Part shown: positions 37,695-46,571 of the stretch, piece by piece
Position numbering within the stretch: the stretch's first letter is position 1
Layout of the letters: each line of letters begins with the position of its first letter
The notes under the pieces: model-generated
Databases searched by the model: none
What the model was told of the DNA's origin: nothing
What the model saw: only the letters and a program-made list of their open reading frames with translations
Origin: Anaeromicrobium sediminis
Lineage (GTDB): Bacteria; Bacillota; Clostridia; Peptostreptococcales; Thermotaleaceae
DNA length: 64,000 bases
Assembly (NCBI RefSeq): GCF_002270055.1
Contig: NZ_NIBG01000007.1
Location: 62,001 to 126,000 of the forward strand
Direction of reading: 5' to 3'
Translations under genes and position numbers: made by a program

Positions 37695-37722
37695 GAGCTA
37701 ATAGTTTTAAGACCATTAGCTC
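37695..37722 (-). terminator. Terminator of cstA
   Basis: GAGCTAATGGTC pairs with the facing ATTAGCTC strand, and TTTTTA follows on the minus strand. It is a fourth member of the recurring terminator family. Confidence 0.8.
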
Positions 37723-37741
37723 AAGAGGAATTTATCTATTT

Positions 37742-39148
37742 CTATACAGTTGTTTTTTCATATTCCTTTGCTTTTTTCATGAATAAACCAAAGAATACTA
37801 TTGCTACTACGACACCTGTTATGTTTGAGAATCCTGCTGCTAATTTTAGACCTTCTTTAGCTTGTAGGATATAGGCTGTAGTTACGGCACTCATGAAAGT
37901 TGCTGGTATTGTGCATATCCAGTGGTTTTTCTTGTTCTTTAGAAGATACATAGCCGCTGCCCAAAGTACTATCATAGCTAGTGTTTGGTTTGACCAAGAG
38001 AAGTATCTCCAAATGATACTAAAGTTTATTTGAGTTAAAGCTATACCTACTGCGAATAATGGTATTGCTATCATAAATCTGTTTTTAATATCTTCTTGCT
38101 TTAAGTTAATAGCATCTGCAATTACTAATCTAGCACTTCTAAATGCCGTATCTCCAGAAGTTATAGGACAAGCTACAACCCCTAATAGTGCTAATACTCC
38201 ACCTACAGGTCCTAGTAGTGTTGTAGATATTTCATTTACTACTACTGCTGGACCACCATTTGCTAATGAAGCTGCTAAACCTTCCGTTGATCCAAAGAAT
38301 GCCATAGAAGCTGCTGCCCAGATTATAGCTATAATACCTTCTGCAATCATTGAACCGTAGAATATTCTTCTTCCTTCACTTTCCTTTCTCACACATCTAG
38401 CCATAAGTGGTGATTGTGTTGCATGGAATCCTGATATGGCTCCACAGGCAATTGTGATAAATAAGAACGGGAATACGGAAGTAGATTTAGGATGTAGATT
38501 AGCTAAAGTAATCTCTGGAATATTATATCCTTTTGTTACTATACCAAAGGCAATTCCCACTGCCATTATTAATAATGATGCTCCGAATATGGGATATATC
38601 TTACCAATTAACTTATCTACTGGTAATACTGTTGCTAGTATATAGTAAACAATTATGATTCCGATCCATAAACCTTTGCTCATTGGAGTTAAGTTGCTAA
38701 GTAGTCCTGCTGGACCCATTACGAATACTACACCAACTAATATTAGTAATACTACAGAAAAGACTCTCATTACTTTTTTAGCCGTGTCTCCTAAATATAT
38801 ACCTACTATTTCAGATACACTTGTACCTTTATGTCTAATTGATAACATACCTGTTAAATAATCGTGAACTGCACCTGCAAATATACATCCAAATACAATC
38901 CATAAAAATGCTACTGGTCCCCAAAGTGCCCCTGCTACTGCACCAAATATAGGTCCTAGTCCTGCAATATTTAAAAACTGAATTAAGAAGATTCTTGGCC
39001 AACTCATAGGAATATAGTCAACACCATCTTCCATTGACATGGCTGGAGTAGGATTAGTATCGTCAATACCAAAAACCTTTTCCACAACCTTACCATAAAC
39101 AAAATAACCTGCCACTAACAATAATATTGATATGAAAAATGTAGCCAT
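37742..39148 (-). CDS. cstA: CstA-family carbon starvation / pyruvate or peptide transporter
   Basis: This 468-residue membrane protein has about 12 hydrophobic segments and the CstA motifs: SWPRIFLIQFLNIAGLGPIFGAVAGALWGP, GAVHDYLTGMLSIRHKG, SGFHATQSPLMARC and ACPITSGDTAFRSARL. Family members take up pyruvate or peptides when carbon is scarce. The start was set at the ATG six bases after GGAGTG, three codons inside the longest frame. A LytTR/LytS pair lies upstream in the same direction, and three phased repeats lie before the promoter. This is the same arrangement as the BtsSR-controlled transporters of enteric bacteria. Confidence 0.94.
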   Translation of the reverse strand: MATFFISILLLVAGYFVYGKVVEKVFGIDDTNPTPAMSMEDGVDYIPMSWPRIFLIQFLNIAGLGPIFGAVAGALWGPVAFLWIVFGCIFAGAVHDYLTGMLSIRHKGTSVSEIVGIYLGDTAKKVMRVFSVVLLILVGVVFVMGPAGLLSNLTPMSKGLWIGIIIVYYILATVLPVDKLIGKIYPIFGASLLIMAVGIAFGIVTKGYNIPEITLANLHPKSTSVFPFLFITIACGAISGFHATQSPLMARCVRKESEGRRIFYGSMIAEGIIAIIWAAASMAFFGSTEGLAASLANGGPAVVVNEISTTLLGPVGGVLALLGVVACPITSGDTAFRSARLVIADAINLKQEDIKNRFMIAIPLFAVGIALTQINFSIIWRYFSWSNQTLAMIVLWAAAMYLLKNKKNHWICTIPATFMSAVTTAYILQAKEGLKLAAGFSNITGVVVAIVFFGLFMKKAKEYEKTTV

Positions 39149-39223
39149 AAGTATCACTCCTTTTCTATTAGTCCTGATGATAGCTTAATTATATTCTATT
39201 AAAATAAGAAAAGGATGGTTGGC

Positions 39224-39270
39224 TACATTAAATAACACAATCTTTACATGAAATGCATTAGTCTCTACAT
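39224..39270 (-). promoter_or_regulatory. Three 21-bp-phased repeats, likely LytTR regulator sites for cstA
   Basis: On the minus strand ATGTA occurs three times at exact 21-base steps (plus positions 39224, 39245 and 39266), each with a TTT-rich lead (GTTTATGTA, TTTCATGTA, TTTAATGTA). LytTR proteins bind direct repeats about two helical turns apart. A TATAAT -10 at 39188-39193 with a poor -35 lies 30 bp downstream, which fits an activated promoter. Confidence 0.7.
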
Positions 39271-39280
39271 AAACGTTTTC

Positions 39281-39991
39281 CTATAAGTTTAAAATTCTTT
39301 TAAAATTCTTCATATTATTCCTGCTCACTGGTATATCCACATTCATGTGTTGAAGTCTCACATTATAAGTATTGTTAAACCAAGGGATTATCTCTTCTAT
39401 TTTATCTAAGTTTATAATATATGACCTATGACTTCTAAAAAAATTTTCCTTTGGAAGCTTTCCTATGAAAGTAGAAATCTTATCCTTAGCCATATATACA
39501 TTATCTTTAGTGTATACTTTAGTTTCCCTTTCACTAGCTTCACAATAGTAAATATCCTCTGGATTTACTGCAACTAGTTTTTCTCCCTTATTTAATACAA
39601 TCTTACAACATTTATTTGCCTTCTTTACAGTTCCATTAGTTCTCTCTAACTTCTTTAGAGTATGGATTATCCTCTCTTCTGAATAGGGTTTTAATATATA
39701 ATCAAAGGCCCCCACCTCAAAGGCATCTATGGCATAATCCTTATAGGCAGTTATAAAAACTATTTTAGGCTTTTTTTGAAATTTATTTATTATTTTTGCA
39801 AAGGACATACCATTTAGATTAGGCATATTTATATCTAAAAATATAATATCCACTTCTTTTTTTTCTATAAACTCTAGGGCTTTAACAGAAGACTCGAATT
39901 CCTCTATTATATCTATAGAACTATATTTATCTATAAAATATTTTAATTCTTCTCTAGCTGGATACTCATCTTCTACTATAATTCCTCTCAT
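39281..39991 (-). CDS. LytTR-family response regulator
   Basis: This 236-residue regulator has a receiver domain (GIIVEDEYPAREEL, the phosphorylated Asp in IIFLDINMPNLNG, and Lys in YILKPYSEERI). A LytTR DNA-binding domain follows (GEKLVAVNPEDIYYCEASERETKVYTKDN, then FFRSHRSYIINLDKIEEIIPWFN). It follows its sensor kinase with no gap and precedes cstA by 132 bp, where the phased repeats lie. The likely target is cstA. Confidence 0.95.
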   Translation of the reverse strand: MRGIIVEDEYPAREELKYFIDKYSSIDIIEEFESSVKALEFIEKKEVDIIFLDINMPNLNGMSFAKIINKFQKKPKIVFITAYKDYAIDAFEVGAFDYILKPYSEERIIHTLKKLERTNGTVKKANKCCKIVLNKGEKLVAVNPEDIYYCEASERETKVYTKDNVYMAKDKISTFIGKLPKENFFRSHRSYIINLDKIEEIIPWFNNTYNVRLQHMNVDIPVSRNNMKNFKRILNL

Positions 39992-41680
39992 TTAATTGGT
40001 TCCCTCCTTTGCATCCCTATTAATATAAAACCATATTCTCGTACCATCTTCACATTTTTCAATAGTGAGTCCTTGTCCATAAATTAGCTTCAATCTATTG
40101 TGTACATTTGAAAGACCCACACTTCCAGCTTTATTTTTCCCCTTATATATTTTCTCAATAACTTCTTCATCTATACCAATTCCCTCGTCCTTAATCTCTA
40201 TTAGAATTTTATCATCATCACGTTCTTTAACTCTAATATAGATTTTTCCCCTACCTTCTTTTTTAAGTATCCCATGTTTTATGGCATTCTCCACTAAGGG
40301 CTGAATAGTAAGACTTGGGATTTTCACTTCTTCTTTAATAGTCTTTATATCATATATTATTTCTATCTTATCCTTATATCGTGCCTGTTCAATTTGTACA
40401 TAAGCCTTTACTTGTTCTAATTCTTTATTTAAGTCTACAAATATATTTTCATTCTCAATATTATATCTCAAGTAGGTAGACAGGTTTATTATTAATTCCC
40501 TGGCCTTATCTGGATTTATTCTCGTAAAGGATACTATAGTATTTAGGGCATTAAATAAGAAGTGAGGATTTATCTGTGCTTGTAGAGCCTTTATTTCCGA
40601 TTTGTTTGCCATATTCTTCATATGCTCTATTTTGCTAAGTTCTATTTGAGTAGATATTAGTTGGGATAGGCCTTTTACCAGCATTATATCCCTATGGCCT
40701 ATACTATTTTCCTTGTCATAGTATATCTTAAGTACTCCTATTACTTTGTCCTTTTCCTTAAGGGGCACTATGACAGCTGACATTAAGGGACAATTCTTAT
40801 CCTTACATTCTATCTCACTTTTAGTATTTACTATTTCTATTTTATTTTCTCTTATGGCACGCTTTGTAGCTTCTGTTACTAGATCTATACCCACCGTATG
40901 ATGATCAGCTCCAGCTCCCACATGGGCCAATATCCTAGTAGTATCTGTAATTGATACGGCCATGGCTCCTATAGATTCTTTTATTATTTGACAAGCTTCA
41001 TTTAATGATTTTTTATTTACCCTCCTAAAATGGGGTAATGTTCTATTGGCTATTTCTAAGGCCTGCTTAGACTGTTTAGCTGCTATTAATTCTTCTGTAT
41101 CAAATATATTTTCTGTAAGAAGTATTATAATTGATATACCGGCTCCATTAGCAAACATCATAGGCAAATATATATACTTTAAAATATCTATTGCTAAATG
41201 AAATGGTCTAGCAAAGATTAATATTAACAATGCACTTATATTTTCTATTATTACTCCAGCTATAAATCCATATAACCATTTGTTTTTCCATGTGGATTTT
41301 TTATAAGCAAAACCTGATATTATTCCCCCTATAATTGTGGCTATAGCACAAGGTAGGGATGTTATTCCACCAATATCAATTAAAAGTCTATGAAGACCTG
41401 CTATTATCCCTGCTATTATTCCCACATAGGGACCACATAAAATACCACCTACCATAACTCCAATATTCCTCGTATTGGCTATGGCTCCTTTCACATTTAC
41501 ACCTACATAAGTCCCTATTATTCCCAATCCTCCAAATAGAACCCCTAGGGTAATAATACTTAAATAGCTGAGCTTTTCTTTCCTTATAATTTGAGCAAAC
41601 ACAGGAAGCCTAGATATTAAAAAGGCTACTACGATTATATATCCTAGATTGTTTAGAAAATGTTTAAACAAAAATATCAT
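39992..41680 (-). CDS. LytS-type sensor histidine kinase
   Basis: This 562-residue kinase begins with a membrane sensor of the 5TMR-LYT type (about residues 1-190; KGAIANTRNIGVMVGGILCGPYVGIIAGIIAGLHRL). A GAF domain follows (AMAVSITDTTRILAHVGAGADHH), then the kinase core with phospho-His in ALQAQINPHFLFNALN, the N box in QPLVENAIKHGI, and GIGLSN-like GSVGLSNVHNRL. The start at the second ATG has GGGG at good spacing. The first ATG sits on the Shine-Dalgarno itself. It acts with the adjacent LytTR regulator, probably sensing external pyruvate or a related carbon signal. Confidence 0.92.
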   Translation of the reverse strand: MIFLFKHFLNNLGYIIVVAFLISRLPVFAQIIRKEKLSYLSIITLGVLFGGLGIIGTYVGVNVKGAIANTRNIGVMVGGILCGPYVGIIAGIIAGLHRLLIDIGGITSLPCAIATIIGGIISGFAYKKSTWKNKWLYGFIAGVIIENISALLILIFARPFHLAIDILKYIYLPMMFANGAGISIIILLTENIFDTEELIAAKQSKQALEIANRTLPHFRRVNKKSLNEACQIIKESIGAMAVSITDTTRILAHVGAGADHHTVGIDLVTEATKRAIRENKIEIVNTKSEIECKDKNCPLMSAVIVPLKEKDKVIGVLKIYYDKENSIGHRDIMLVKGLSQLISTQIELSKIEHMKNMANKSEIKALQAQINPHFLFNALNTIVSFTRINPDKARELIINLSTYLRYNIENENIFVDLNKELEQVKAYVQIEQARYKDKIEIIYDIKTIKEEVKIPSLTIQPLVENAIKHGILKKEGRGKIYIRVKERDDDKILIEIKDEGIGIDEEVIEKIYKGKNKAGSVGLSNVHNRLKLIYGQGLTIEKCEDGTRIWFYINRDAKEGTN

Positions 41681-41786
41681 ACTGAAAATTCCCCATCCTT
41701 CCCTCAAGTGTTTTTTTATCCCTCACAGTTATTATACACCAAAAGAACAAAGGTCTATTTGCATATATTATTATTGTCCTATCTAA

Positions 41787-41825
41787 AAAAATGGGAACAA
41801 CCCACACTTGGATGATTCCCATTTT
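41787..41825 (-). terminator. Terminator after the DUF1576 operon
   Basis: AAAATGGGAA pairs with TTCCCATTTT around a 19-base loop, with a T run on the minus strand. Confidence 0.7.
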
Positions 41826-41840
41826 AATTATTATATAATA

Positions 41841-42182
41841 TTACTTATTTCTATATAGAGTTATTTGTATTTTGTCATCAACGAAATTTACTTCGGCTTC
41901 ATCTATCATCATACCTATAAGAGAAAGTTCTGTATCCACATCACAATCACCCATTAACTCCCAATAATACTCTTCTATTTCCTCCTGTTTTGGATAACTC
42001 AAATATTTAATCAATTTATTTATTTTTTCATCCTGTTCATTTTTATAATTACTTTGAAAAAATATTTTATGATGCTTTTCTAAATTCTGTACGTTAATAC
42101 TAATATCTGTTCCTCCAATTGAAAAAAAATAATTAATTAATTCATCTACTATTTTAGAAATTCTTTTATTATTATGCTTCAT
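41841..42182 (-). CDS. Hypothetical protein coupled to DUF1576
   Basis: This 113-residue soluble protein is of unknown function and rich in acidic and lysine residues. It opens ISKIVDELINYFFSIGGTDISINV, which faintly recalls the first helix and strand of a GHKL ATPase, but the ATP-binding G boxes are missing. Its ATG overlaps the DUF1576 stop by one base, so the two proteins are made together. A regulatory or accessory subunit of the membrane protein is a guess. Confidence 0.65.
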   Translation of the reverse strand: MKHNNKRISKIVDELINYFFSIGGTDISINVQNLEKHHKIFFQSNYKNEQDEKINKLIKYLSYPKQEEIEEYYWELMGDCDVDTELSLIGMMIDEAEVNFVDDKIQITLYRNK

Positions 42183-43432
42183 TATACCTCTTCCTTCCTA
42201 AAAGCTTCAATGACTGGTACTAAGGTAGCGGCTACAATACCACCTGCAAAACCATTATTATATAAATTTAGGCCGCCGTGTAAAACTCCCACATTCAATA
42301 CTACAGAAGAATGTATGAAACCTGCTAATACGCCATATTTCCAACCAAATTCTCCTGCTATAGGGGCTAACGTAGTTCCAAACAGGGCTGCCAATAATAT
42401 TGCAGGGTCATTTATACTCCATATCTTCGTTAAACTACCCAAATAAACACCTAAAAAGATTGGTAACATATTTTTCCAATGCTTACCGAATGCTCCAAAT
42501 CCTACAAGTGTAAATATACCACCTATAATAGGTCCATTCAAATCTCCATTTACCATCAATATATAGATTACTCCTATTAAGCCATTTATACCCATGTTTA
42601 TCAAAGTAGGTGCAAAGCCTTCTAACATTACAAAATCAGTAACTGCTCTTCCAGGATATGAAAAGATGTTCTTTAAGTTCTTAAAAGATTTATCATTTAA
42701 ATAAAATCCAATAAAAATCATTAAAATGAAAATTGTAAATAGGTATACACCTAAAATCATGTTATTCTCAGTAGTCCAAATTAATCTACTTTCTGGTAAA
42801 AAGCCATAGGATTTAAATATAGAAACAAATATGGTCCCAATAATTCCCGCTACAAAACCTATATTATACAAATTAAAGCCCTGATGAACTCTTATTAAAT
42901 AGGCTGATAAGGGTGGCAGAATAAAACCTATGCTTAACCCGACCAAAATTCCCACTGGAATTCTAATCATTAATGGCTTGCCTATACCGAACATAATTTG
43001 TGTCACCATTGGTGATAAACATGTACCAAAAAGAGCTATATAAATGTATTTTGAAAACTTGTCTTTTTGGACTTTAGCATATAAATAAACTCCAATAATG
43101 ATAAACCATACATTAAAAATATTTTTCCCAAACATTGAAAATCCAGCAATTAAAAATAAACATGCAATTGAAACTCCATTAATATTAATTTTACATTTGT
43201 ACAACATAAAAATTGATAATATCATTAATATTCCTGAATTGAGGAAAGTTGCACCTATTCCACCCACACCAATATAATCTGTAATTAATATGTCTGGTTC
43301 AATTAGAATCAAATATAATCCCTTAAAGATATTCATAGGACTATCTACTAGAAAAGCAAATATAACTAAAGAGAAAGCATAACATAATAGTATTAAATAT
43401 TTTTTTTCATTAACAATGTCATTATTATCCAC
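42182..43432 (-). CDS. DUF1576 family membrane protein
   Basis: This 416-residue protein has about 11-12 hydrophobic segments and an internal two-fold look: LFGTCLSPMVTQIMFG...GFNLYNIGFVAGIIGT in the first half and LFGTTLAPIAGEFGWKYG...GLNLYNNGFAGGIVAATL in the second. This repeat and length fit DUF1576, a transporter-like family of unknown substrate. It starts at GTG with a weak GGGAAG. The following small gene is coupled to it. Confidence 0.8.
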   Translation of the reverse strand: MDNNDIVNEKKYLILLCYAFSLVIFAFLVDSPMNIFKGLYLILIEPDILITDYIGVGGIGATFLNSGILMILSIFMLYKCKININGVSIACLFLIAGFSMFGKNIFNVWFIIIGVYLYAKVQKDKFSKYIYIALFGTCLSPMVTQIMFGIGKPLMIRIPVGILVGLSIGFILPPLSAYLIRVHQGFNLYNIGFVAGIIGTIFVSIFKSYGFLPESRLIWTTENNMILGVYLFTIFILMIFIGFYLNDKSFKNLKNIFSYPGRAVTDFVMLEGFAPTLINMGINGLIGVIYILMVNGDLNGPIIGGIFTLVGFGAFGKHWKNMLPIFLGVYLGSLTKIWSINDPAILLAALFGTTLAPIAGEFGWKYGVLAGFIHSSVVLNVGVLHGGLNLYNNGFAGGIVAATLVPVIEAFRKEEV

Positions 43433-43819
43433 AATATTCTTCCCTTTTATTATTCTTTTTATAGCGAATCATCCTCCTTTTAAAATTCTTTCATTTTAAT
43501 AGTATATTATTAGCAAAAGTACTTAATTACTATAACTTTAAATTTAAAATATATCTTAGATAAGAAATTAAAGATTAGTTAATTTCTTATCTATAAAATA
43601 CTTTCACTATTTTTCTCATTTTATATATTATTTTAGAATTTTTATCATATATATTAAAATTAATTATATCATAATTTGTGCCTATATATTTACAAATTTG
43701 TATACCACTGTGTTTTTGGTGTTTTCTGTAATTTTACATATTTTTTCCACCATCTTATTTAAAATGTATATGGGGTATGATATAATTTTTACATCATTTA
43801 AAGAAAAGAGGTTTAGAGT
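43433..43819. other. Divergent intergenic region, 387 bp
   Basis: Very AT-rich sequence lies between DUF1576 and the secreted-protein gene. A TATAAT at 43781-43786, 34 bp before the plus-strand gene, is its likely -10. No gene or RNA is recognised. Confidence 0.5.
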
Positions 43820-44740
43820 ATGAGAAAAATGAAATTCTTCTTTGTTGTAGGTTTAATTTTTATACTATCTACAACTATGGCTTTTGCTGATACGGAAGCT
43901 GAATTTATCAAAATGCTTACAAGAGAAAATATGACAGCACAAGAAATGCTAAAGCTATCAAATGATAATTTACTAAAGCTATCTACATACAAATTTAAGG
44001 GAACTAACAAAATGACTACACACACACAAGCTGAAGGTGAAGACATTGCCATGAAGTTTAACATGATTCAAGAAGGTTTTGTAAAAAACCCTCAAGAGGT
44101 ATATGTTAAGACATCAATGGTTTCTCCTGACGAAACAATGCCTAATGCTGGGTCAGAAGTGTACATGAAAGACAATGTAATGTATATGAAAACTAATTTT
44201 AGTGACAAATGGACTAGTATAGACATGAATCCTATGATGAAAAAATTACAATCTGCCATGGGAACTAACAATTCATCTAATGGGATAGTATCTAATGAGC
44301 AGTTAGAAGCTTTCTCAGATACAGCAATATTTGACGCTGACGAAGATATAGACGGGAAAAAATATTATGTAATTAGTATGAATGTATCTAAAGAAACTTA
44401 TAAAGAAATTATGGGTAAATTCATGGAAAACTTCTCTAAAACTTTTGGTGACATGATTATGAACGATCCTAATAGCGAAAAGAGTGAAGAAGAAAGAGCT
44501 AAAGAAAAGGCTGAGTTTGAAACTGCCATGATTACCATGCTAAATAATATGGATATCAGTATATCTTATAAGTTTTATATAAATCCAGAGACTAAAATGT
44601 ATGAAAAATTTGAAGTAAAACAAGACTTAAATATGGCTGTACAAGAGACTACTGTTACAACTTCATCAGAAGGTGTATTTAACTACTATGATCTTAATGG
44701 TCCTGTAGAATTTCCTACTATTACATTAGAACAAGAATAG
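43820..44740 (+). CDS. Secreted protein, DUF6612-like
   Basis: This 306-residue exported protein has a clear signal peptide (MRKMKFFFVVGLIFILSTTMAFA, cut after AFA). The mature part opens with EMLKLSNDNLLKLSTYKFKGT and has repeated beta strands (MKFNMIQEGFVKNPQEVYVKT, VYMKDNVMYMKTN, YYVISMNVSKETYKEIM). This pattern is seen in LppX/LolA-like fold proteins annotated as DUF6612. No lipobox is present. The function is unknown. The gene is monocistronic with its own terminator. Confidence 0.7.
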   Translation: MRKMKFFFVVGLIFILSTTMAFADTEAEFIKMLTRENMTAQEMLKLSNDNLLKLSTYKFKGTNKMTTHTQAEGEDIAMKFNMIQEGFVKNPQEVYVKTSMVSPDETMPNAGSEVYMKDNVMYMKTNFSDKWTSIDMNPMMKKLQSAMGTNNSSNGIVSNEQLEAFSDTAIFDADEDIDGKKYYVISMNVSKETYKEIMGKFMENFSKTFGDMIMNDPNSEKSEEERAKEKAEFETAMITMLNNMDISISYKFYINPETKMYEKFEVKQDLNMAVQETTVTTSSEGVFNYYDLNGPVEFPTITLEQE

Positions 44741-44749
44741 ATGCCAATA

Positions 44750-44777
44750 AAAATACCAGTGTTTTCACTGGTATTTT
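44750..44777. terminator. Bidirectional terminator
   Basis: AAAATACCAGTG pairs with CACTGGTATTTT with a T run to the right. It separates two convergent genes. Confidence 0.88.
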
Positions 44778-44797
44778 TTTATTATATAACTTCTATT

Positions 44798-45589
44798 TTA
44801 CATTCCAAATACAAATTCATACCATAGGTCAAACAAATCCCATCCCCATATGAGGCTTATAAAAGTTCCAAGTACAATAAAGGGACCAAAGGGAATATAA
44901 CTTTTAACAGATTTATATCCAGATACTATTAAGAGTATACTTATTATTGCACCTAATAATATGGACAGGAATAATGTTACAGCTGTCATTTTAAAACCTA
45001 AAAATAATCCTATTGGTATGAATATTTTCACATCTCCCATTCCCATAACTTCTTGACCTTTATAGATGGTCATACCTATTAGTGATATGATTAATAAACT
45101 TCCAGATCCTATTATGACCCCTATAAAAGGACTATACCAAGGATCATTACCATATATGTACATGGGAAACTTTCTGTTATATAAGATTACTAATATACCT
45201 ACCATTGTGGCCATAAATACCAATTGATCTGGTATAATCATATGATCATAATCAATAAAACATATTACAATTAATATACTCATTAAGATAGTGTATACTA
45301 TAAAATCTATACTATCTCCATACTTATTAAACAATAGTAGAAATACTAACCCAGTTAGAAGTTCTACCATCATATATCTTGGTCCTATTTTAGTCTTACA
45401 AAACCTACATTTTCTTCCTAGAAATAAATAACTTAATACTGGAATCAAATCAATTGCTCTCAATTTATTCATACACACAGGACAGTGGGATCCTGGCACT
45501 ACAATTGATTCCTCCCTAGGTATCCTGTATATGCATACATTTAAAAATGATCCTATTAAAAGTCCTAGTATAAATACTTGTATATCCAT
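44798..45589 (-). CDS. Prepilin peptidase (A24 family)
   Basis: This 263-residue membrane aspartic protease cleaves and methylates type IV pilin-like leader peptides. The N-terminal cytoplasmic part has two CxxC pairs (CPVCMNK and CRFCKTK) plus GSFLNVCIYRIPREES. The catalytic Asp residues are in CFIDYDHMIIPD and the GxGD motif GMGDVKIFIPIG. About eight hydrophobic segments are present. It lies 42 bp after a small pilin-like gene, which is its probable substrate. No pilus ATPase or platform gene is nearby. Confidence 0.95.
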   Translation of the reverse strand: MDIQVFILGLLIGSFLNVCIYRIPREESIVVPGSHCPVCMNKLRAIDLIPVLSYLFLGRKCRFCKTKIGPRYMMVELLTGLVFLLLFNKYGDSIDFIVYTILMSILIVICFIDYDHMIIPDQLVFMATMVGILVILYNRKFPMYIYGNDPWYSPFIGVIIGSGSLLIISLIGMTIYKGQEVMGMGDVKIFIPIGLFLGFKMTAVTLFLSILLGAIISILLIVSGYKSVKSYIPFGPFIVLGTFISLIWGWDLFDLWYEFVFGM

Positions 45590-45631
45590 ATTACTTCACA
45601 CCCTTTTAAAAATACTATCATAGCCTACTTT

Positions 45632-45823
45632 CTAAAATTCACCACTCCTTGTCCTACCATTTTCCTTAATTAATTCACATTTAGCTTTCTTAAGAGCTAT
45701 TCTTTGAGTCGCCTTTTCCCACTTCATTTTGTTGTAAGGGAAAAAAAACAAAATAATAATCTTAAAAATTAGTAAAGCTATTATTAACTCTATTAAAGTA
45801 AACCCATTCTTCCTATCCTTCAT
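45632..45823 (-). CDS. Small type IV pilin-like (pseudopilin) protein
   Basis: This 63-residue protein begins MKDRKNGFTLIELIIALLIF. That is a perfect prepilin leader (G before FTLIE) with a hydrophobic helix. The start is the ATG with AAGGTGG upstream. The globular part is only about 35 basic residues, shorter than a normal pilin. The gene may therefore encode a minor pseudopilin or be a truncated relic. It precedes the prepilin peptidase gene. Confidence 0.75.
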   Translation of the reverse strand: MKDRKNGFTLIELIIALLIFKIIILFFFPYNKMKWEKATQRIALKKAKCELIKENGRTRSGEF

Positions 45824-45909
45824 TTTACCACCTTTTTTCTGTATGCTATACATATTTTATCACACTTTACTTTTTTTGGAAACGGTTACACGAAACATAT
45901 ATATAATAT

Positions 45910-45939
45910 AAAGAGCCATGCTTTTTTACATAGCTCTTT
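45910..45939 (-). terminator. Terminator of the thi operon
   Basis: AAAGAGCTATG pairs with CATGGCTCTTT, allowing one G-T pair, after thiE on the minus strand. Confidence 0.75.
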
Positions 45940-45947
45940 ATTCTTCC

Positions 45948-46571
45948 TTACATATTATCTTTAATCCTTTTTGCTGCCATAAAGGGATGTTCGTCTGTCA
46001 TAATATATGACATAACAGCCACCCCCTCTACCCCTGTTGACATGACTTCCTCCACATTTTCATGATTAATCCCCCCCAGGGCAATAACAGGAATATTTAC
46101 ATTTTCTCTTATTTCTTTTATAAAATCTATCCCTCTACCCTTTAATCCTTTTTTACAATCAGTTTCATATACATGACTAGCTAGCAAGTAACTAGCTCCC
46201 TTTTCTTCTGCTATTATGGCTTCTTCTAAACTATGTACAGAAACGCCTAAGAGCTTATGCCATTTAGGCTTTTCCTTCACTAAGTCATGAAATCCCATGT
46301 GGTATCCGTCTAAATTAATTTCCTTTGCTACTTTTAAATTTCTATTAATAATAAATAATACGTCCTTATGCTGAATTTTGTCTTTTATGTCTTTAGCAAT
46401 TATAATTAATTCATCATAGGATAAATCCTTTTCTCTCAATACTATAGCATTAACCCCGCCATCTATTGCCTCTTCTATTACATGGCTCAAGGTAGGTCTT
46501 TTAATCATATTACGGTTAGTAATGAGAAAAAGCATCTTATGATCTTTTATAAGCCTATTAATATTTGTCAT
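45948..46571 (-). CDS. thiE: Thiamine phosphate synthase-like protein (ThiE/TenI)
   Basis: This 207-residue TIM barrel is predicted to join the thiazole and pyrimidine phosphates, or to aromatise the thiazole if it is TenI. Motifs are FLITNRNMIKRP, NAIVLREKDLSYDEL, LFIINRNLKVAKEINLDGYHMG, LGVSVHSLEEA and VIALGGINHENVEEVM. The usual ThiE INDR/HLGQ motifs are replaced by IINR and YHMG, so TenI (thiazole tautomerase) is a real alternative. The ATG overlaps the thiH stop by four bases. Confidence 0.82.
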   Translation of the reverse strand: MTNINRLIKDHKMLFLITNRNMIKRPTLSHVIEEAIDGGVNAIVLREKDLSYDELIIIAKDIKDKIQHKDVLFIINRNLKVAKEINLDGYHMGFHDLVKEKPKWHKLLGVSVHSLEEAIIAEEKGASYLLASHVYETDCKKGLKGRGIDFIKEIRENVNIPVIALGGINHENVEEVMSTGVEGVAVMSYIMTDEHPFMAAKRIKDNM

